9,127 bases of DNA, from NCBI GenBank assembly GCA_938082915.1, contig CALKCG010000183.1, positions 1 to 9,127 of the forward strand, given 5' to 3'. The notes beneath the pieces are model-generated. The model worked only from the letters and a program-made list of their open reading frames with translations, was not told where the DNA came from and did not search any database. The position numbers and the translations under genes are program-made. Positions 6,704 through 9,127 of this stretch are shown here, in pieces (position 1 is the stretch's first letter; each line of letters starts with the position of its first letter). Origin of the DNA: an uncultured archaeon. GTDB taxonomy: Archaea > Thermoproteota > CALKCG01 > B24.

Positions 6704-6771
6704 AGGCGGAGCGGATAATTGCAAAATGTTAACTATCCGACGATTGTTTCAATCGCACAGTCCCAGTCTAC
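6704..6771 (-). repeat. Hairpin repeat, copy 2 (inverted partner at 3688-3749)
   Basis: Read on the minus strand, 6739-6712 folds as a 9-bp stem (CGGATAGTT with AATTATCCG, one G-T pair). The 19 bases at 6723-6741 are the exact reverse complement of 3712-3730. The stem pairs differ from copy 1 at two positions, G-C to G-T and T-G to T-A, and pairing survives both. The similarity runs into the last codons of the deacetylase gene (stop at 6749-6751), so the unit overlaps that gene's 3' end. It probably forms the end of the deacetylase transcript. Confidence 0.75.
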
Positions 6772-7510
6772 TACGTGTTTCCAATACGAACTCGGCGACT
6801 TTGCATACGGGTGCAATCCATATTCTATCTTCATTATCCTTTAGAAATTTCAAGAAGCCAGTTAAATCGTAATCTGAAACTGGTAGATGCCCTTCATTGA
6901 TGCCGTGAAACGTGTATATAGCCCATCCGCCTTCAAAAGAGGCTCTAACTGTTAACCCTATCATTTCCTCGAAACCCATCCTATGAATAGGCCAAGACCA
7001 AAGCTCATGTAAATCGCATGTTAGTGGGGAATTGGAGTAGCCGAGTTCACCCCATCCTCTAGCGGCTAGGAAAATCTCAGCAACTATGGGTACGTAGCTT
7101 TTCTTGGAGATTCCTCTGCCGACAGCTGTCTCGTAACATGGGTATGCAAAAGTCCTACTGCCATTAGGTATGATCTCTTTAATCCTCCTATGTGCCTCCA
7201 TTATATCTGCTCTTACGTCTTCAAGAGACATCTTCTCCAAGCATTTACTAGTGGTTCTCGCAAACTGGAAATTGCAGGAGCATGGATGTGTAAGAGTATG
7301 ATTACCTATTTCATGACCTCGATCGGCAACATCCTTCCAAGGCTTAAGGCGGCTCCTATAATCTCCCGAGGGGTTTATGTAAAACGTGGCTTTAAAACCG
7401 AACTTGTCGAGGAGCGGTACGGCTAGATTCAATTGAGAATTTAAGCCGTCATCGAATGTGATTGAAACAGCCGCTTTCCTACCGTCCGGCCAACCGAAAA
7501 GTTCACTCAT
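6749..7510 (-). CDS. NodB-type polysaccharide deacetylase
   Basis: This is a 253-residue carbohydrate esterase family 4-like protein that would remove N- or O-acetyl groups from a glycan or related amide. Motif 1 SITFDDG is at residues 16-22, with Asp20 as probable base and Asp21 as metal ligand. Motif 2 HTLTHP is at 71-76, giving His71 and His75 as metal ligands. A degenerate motif 3 FAYPCY is at 121-126, lacking the usual Arg. The late histidine motif TFHGI is at 200-204. No signal peptide or membrane anchor is seen, so it appears cytoplasmic, suiting intracellular catabolism rather than cell-wall editing. Start: ATG 7510 follows a GGGGG tract (7524-7520) at a suitable 9-nt spacing. An in-frame TTG at 7519 overlapping the upstream stop would add three residues. 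It is co-transcribed with the DUF6807 gene, 5 nt or less apart. The exact substrate is unknown. Confidence 0.88.
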   Translation of the reverse strand: MSELFGWPDGRKAAVSITFDDGLNSQLNLAVPLLDKFGFKATFYINPSGDYRSRLKPWKDVADRGHEIGNHTLTHPCSCNFQFARTTSKCLEKMSLEDVRADIMEAHRRIKEIIPNGSRTFAYPCYETAVGRGISKKSYVPIVAEIFLAARGWGELGYSNSPLTCDLHELWSWPIHRMGFEEMIGLTVRASFEGGWAIYTFHGINEGHLPVSDYDLTGFLKFLKDNEDRIWIAPVCKVAEFVLETRSRLGLCD

Positions 7511-7515
7511 ACCAT

Positions 7516-8376
7516 TCAACCCCCAATTCTACAGTATTCTGTGAAAACCTCGTTTAAAACATTTGAATCAACCACGCCTAAATGTAGCAATACCCTATAC
7601 CTAAACCCTAAACAGTCACCCTTTCCAATAGTTATGGAACCGTTTAAAGACCTATCTCCTTCAAAATAAGAGATGCCGAATGGGTTTGCCGCGAACAATC
7701 CGTAGGCTCTAACATGCCAGTAGGTTGGGTGTCTCAAATTACTAGGATAATCGAAAACCGCTACGCCTACAGTCTTACCGCTTACAGAACCGGTGTAATC
7801 GCACCATTCAGCCCTCTTACCCCAGCACCCCTCTTCACCAAGACCTCCTCTAGAGTTTCTTATAGTTCCTCCAGCAATCTCCCTCACAGATGGTGCAACC
7901 CTTAAAGAGATTATCCCACCTTCTTTAGTATCTCCAAACCTAATATCGCTGTAACTCGCCGTAAAGTCGACCTCCACGTCTATGATTCTTAAACCATTCA
8001 AGGTTTTCCTAAAGGTAAACTTTTTAAATACGTCTACGACCGGGCTTCCAGTTTCAGCAATCCAGACCTCATCGGATTCAACTACTCCAAAATCCTCCGC
8101 ATCTTCAATTGAAACCATTTTAACGATCTGCTTACCGCTTTCATGGGTTTCACTCCAAAAATCTACACCGTTAATATCTCCATGCGCAGTCCACATAGAC
8201 CTGTGATGTACATGATCCCTAGGGCCATCCTCGGTTACGCATAAACCGCCCGGTGCATTCAACGGGTAGAAGTACGGTTTAAACTGTCTACGGTTATTGA
8301 AAAGGTACCTGGATACAAGTTCACCGTTTTCATGTACTTCAACAACATCACCAATCTTCTTCAACTCGAACGTCAT
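7516..8376 (-). CDS. DUF6807 ('PmoA-like') family protein, carbohydrate-linked
   Basis: This 286-residue protein matches the family catalogued as DUF6807 or 'methane oxygenase PmoA'. It has no membrane helices and is not a methane monooxygenase subunit. Landmarks are YFYPLNAPGG (35-44), the histidine-rich DHVHHRSMW (54-62), HGDINGVDFW (65-74), GDTKEGGIISLRVAP (148-162), CDYTG (192-196), and DYPSNLRHPTYWHVRAYGLFA (split around 209-229). The last is followed by NPFG (231-234). From general knowledge of the family, such proteins occur in sugar-utilisation loci and are expected to have a galactose-mutarotase-like beta fold. No reaction is firmly assigned. It lacks a signal peptide. Its stop (7516-7518) overlaps the possible TTG of the deacetylase and is 5 nt from its ATG, so the two form an operon with this gene first. 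ATG 8376 has no strong ribosome site. Confidence 0.85.
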   Translation of the reverse strand: MTFELKKIGDVVEVHENGELVSRYLFNNRRQFKPYFYPLNAPGGLCVTEDGPRDHVHHRSMWTAHGDINGVDFWSETHESGKQIVKMVSIEDAEDFGVVESDEVWIAETGSPVVDVFKKFTFRKTLNGLRIIDVEVDFTASYSDIRFGDTKEGGIISLRVAPSVREIAGGTIRNSRGGLGEEGCWGKRAEWCDYTGSVSGKTVGVAVFDYPSNLRHPTYWHVRAYGLFAANPFGISYFEGDRSLNGSITIGKGDCLGFRYRVLLHLGVVDSNVLNEVFTEYCRIGG

Positions 8377-8399
8377 ACCAACACGGTCAACTAATCTTC

Positions 8400-8420
8400 A
8401 GAAACCTCTTAAGGGTTTCT
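8400..8420 (-). promoter_or_regulatory. Inverted repeat in the promoter region of the DUF6807-deacetylase operon
   Basis: The 7-bp arms AGAAACC (8400-8406) and GGTTTCT (8414-8420) flank TCTTAAG, whose centre CTTAAG is itself palindromic. It ends 24 nt upstream of the ATG at 8376, where the core promoter or start site would lie, and no clearer TATA box is visible. A dimeric regulator site is plausible but unproven. It could also be the 3' hairpin of the upstream HEPN operon. Confidence 0.35.
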
Positions 8421-8455
8421 AAGCTCTAAAGCGTTGGAAAAATTCAACATCAAAC

Positions 8456-8515
8456 TTATGCTTCACTCAGCTTTTCAATGTCTCTGAAGAATGCGTTTAA
8501 ACTAACTGTTGTCAA
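8456..8515 (-). other. Short reading frame overlapping the HEPN gene end
   Basis: A 19-codon frame from TTG 8515 to TAA 8456-8458 encodes MTTVSLNAFFRDIEKLSEA. It overlaps the HEPN 3' end by 14 nt and looks protein-like. It might be the stub of a truncated following gene, or a former C-terminal tail of HEPN lost by frameshift. The HEPN protein is already of full length, which favours the first reading or chance. Confidence 0.2.
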
Positions 8516-8951
8516 TGTTTACACCGTAAAGCTCGAAAAGAAGTTTACCGCAAGACTCATAATGCCTCTTAGCTTTCTCATAGGCTATCGGTGCATAGTC
8601 TTTGAAGTATTCTACATCTAATCCTTTCTCATACCCATATCCAGCTAACCCCCTCAGCTCTGCGAGTTCGGAGATATTGGTAGCAAGCTCATCGAGTATT
8701 GAAAGGAACCATGTTGGAATACCTTCTACTTTAGAAATCCGCTTAAAAATTGCACTCACATCATGCTCCCTCGGATACTCCATTCCCAGAGCTATTAAGA
8801 CGGCTTTAGATGCCTGTTCAATAGCCATCTGTGAAGAGTAAACTACGTCATCCCATCTCTCATCCTCTAAGGCTCTAAGTGCACCTTTCAACCACCTCTT
8901 ACCCCTTTTCAAAGCGAAAACTGCGAGGTCTACGTTCGTAAGCTTATTCAA
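8502..8951 (-). CDS. HEPN domain protein (HEPN-nucleotidyltransferase pair)
   Basis: This is a 149-residue, mostly helical HEPN-domain protein. HEPN proteins paired with minimal nucleotidyltransferases often form toxin-antitoxin modules in which HEPN is an RNase and the partner AMPylates or binds it. The first helices hold DDVVYSSQMAIEQASKAVLIALG (split near residues 34-56), the typical 'AaEkAlKAll' helix, then EHDV (62-65). The active-site region is LRGLAGYGYE (99-108). Catalytic HEPNs carry R-x4-6-H, here R100-x4-Y105-x-Y107, with tyrosine where RNase toxins have histidine, so RNase activity is doubtful. The start is TTG 8951, overlapping the end of the nucleotidyltransferase gene by 8 nt. 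A GGAGAAGTGAT ribosome-site-like stretch just before it supports translational coupling. It has no link to the sugar genes. Confidence 0.82.
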   Translation of the reverse strand: MNKLTNVDLAVFALKRGKRWLKGALRALEDERWDDVVYSSQMAIEQASKAVLIALGMEYPREHDVSAIFKRISKVEGIPTWFLSILDELATNISELAELRGLAGYGYEKGLDVEYFKDYAPIAYEKAKRHYESCGKLLFELYGVNIDNS

Positions 8952-9127
8952 GCGTTATCACTTCTCCAGCTCTCAAATCCTTTAAAATCCAGTAGAATTT
9001 GCGATTCGGCAGCGTAACCCTCACCGAGCCCATTTCCTCCAACTTCTTCTTCAAAGATTGAAGCAGTCTAGTAAGAAAGTTGCCTTTATCGTAGAGTATT
9101 ATCCCGTCGATTATTGCATCTAAGTAT
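8944..9127 (-). CDS. Nucleotidyltransferase C-terminal region, partner of HEPN (5' end beyond window)
   Basis: Sixty codons open to the window edge and ending at TAA 8944-8946 carry DAIIDGIILYDK near the visible start, followed by a basic helix (RLLQSLKKKLEEMGSVR), then KFYWILKDLRAGEVITL at the end. This matches the C-terminal part of archaeal minimal nucleotidyltransferases (pol-beta fold), with the third-strand acidic 'D.iiDGi.LyDk' and the terminal 'YW.LK.d...GEv'. The catalytic GSxxxGxxxxxSDxD motif would lie outside the window, so activity cannot be judged. The stop overlaps the HEPN start, making this the upstream gene of the pair. Confidence 0.75.
   Translation of the reverse strand, partial: YLDAIIDGIILYDKGNFLTRLLQSLKKKLEEMGSVRVTLPNRKFYWILKDLRAGEVITLE

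Noticed and set aside
3714..6739. Composite transposon with the hairpins as terminal inverted repeats
   Set aside because: No transposase or target-site duplication is visible, and the interior contains an intact TIP49 gene; kept only as an alternative under the repeat finding.
7516..8376. Annotation as methane monooxygenase subunit PmoA
   Set aside because: The protein is soluble with no membrane helices; the name is a database label for DUF6807 proteins and does not fit particulate methane monooxygenase.
1..9127. tRNA, rRNA genes or a CRISPR array
   Set aside because: No T-loop GTTCRANNC in a cloverleaf context, no rRNA-like stretch and no regularly spaced direct repeats were found by eye.

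Overview
The window reads as a piece of archaeal chromosome, most likely from a thermophilic Thermoproteota/TACK-type lineage. The reasons are an archaeal/eukaryotic-type TIP49 (RuvBL) AAA+ ATPase, a HEPN-nucleotidyltransferase gene pair, A/T-rich TATA-like boxes about 25-50 nt upstream of starts, short or absent leaders, TTG starts, and heavy AGA/AGG/ATA codon use. The lineage is inferred from gene content alone.

Layout. Positions 1-1255 (minus) hold most of a Na+/H+ (cation/proton) antiporter that runs off the left edge; it is open to the edge and carries a clear CPA fold signature. Positions 1256-2121 have no intact gene but carry traces of decayed reading frames. Positions 2122-3636 (plus) encode a glycoside hydrolase family 4 enzyme with the CHG metal motif of uronidases. 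Positions 3637-4375 hold a hairpin repeat and a badly decayed minus-strand gene of unknown family. Positions 4376-5737 (minus) encode TIP49. Positions 5936-6694 (plus) are an ABC-transporter (DppB/OppB-type) permease pseudogene with several in-frame stops. A second, inverted copy of the hairpin repeat follows. Then come two overlapping minus-strand genes: a NodB-type polysaccharide deacetylase (6749-7510) and a DUF6807 ('PmoA-like') protein (7516-8376). The right end has a HEPN protein (8502-8951) and the C-terminal part of its nucleotidyltransferase partner (8944-9127), also on the minus strand.

How the parts fit. GH4, the deacetylase, the DUF6807 protein and the dead sugar/peptide-type permease suggest a carbohydrate (possibly uronic-acid or acetylated glycan) utilisation island that has lost its importer and is eroding around the housekeeping TIP49 gene. 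HEPN-NT is a separate toxin-antitoxin-like module. The most unusual signal is the inverted pair of related hairpins (3688-3749 and 6704-6771). Each sits just 3' of a carbohydrate gene, and the stem differences keep base pairing. No CRISPR array, rRNA or tRNA gene was seen.
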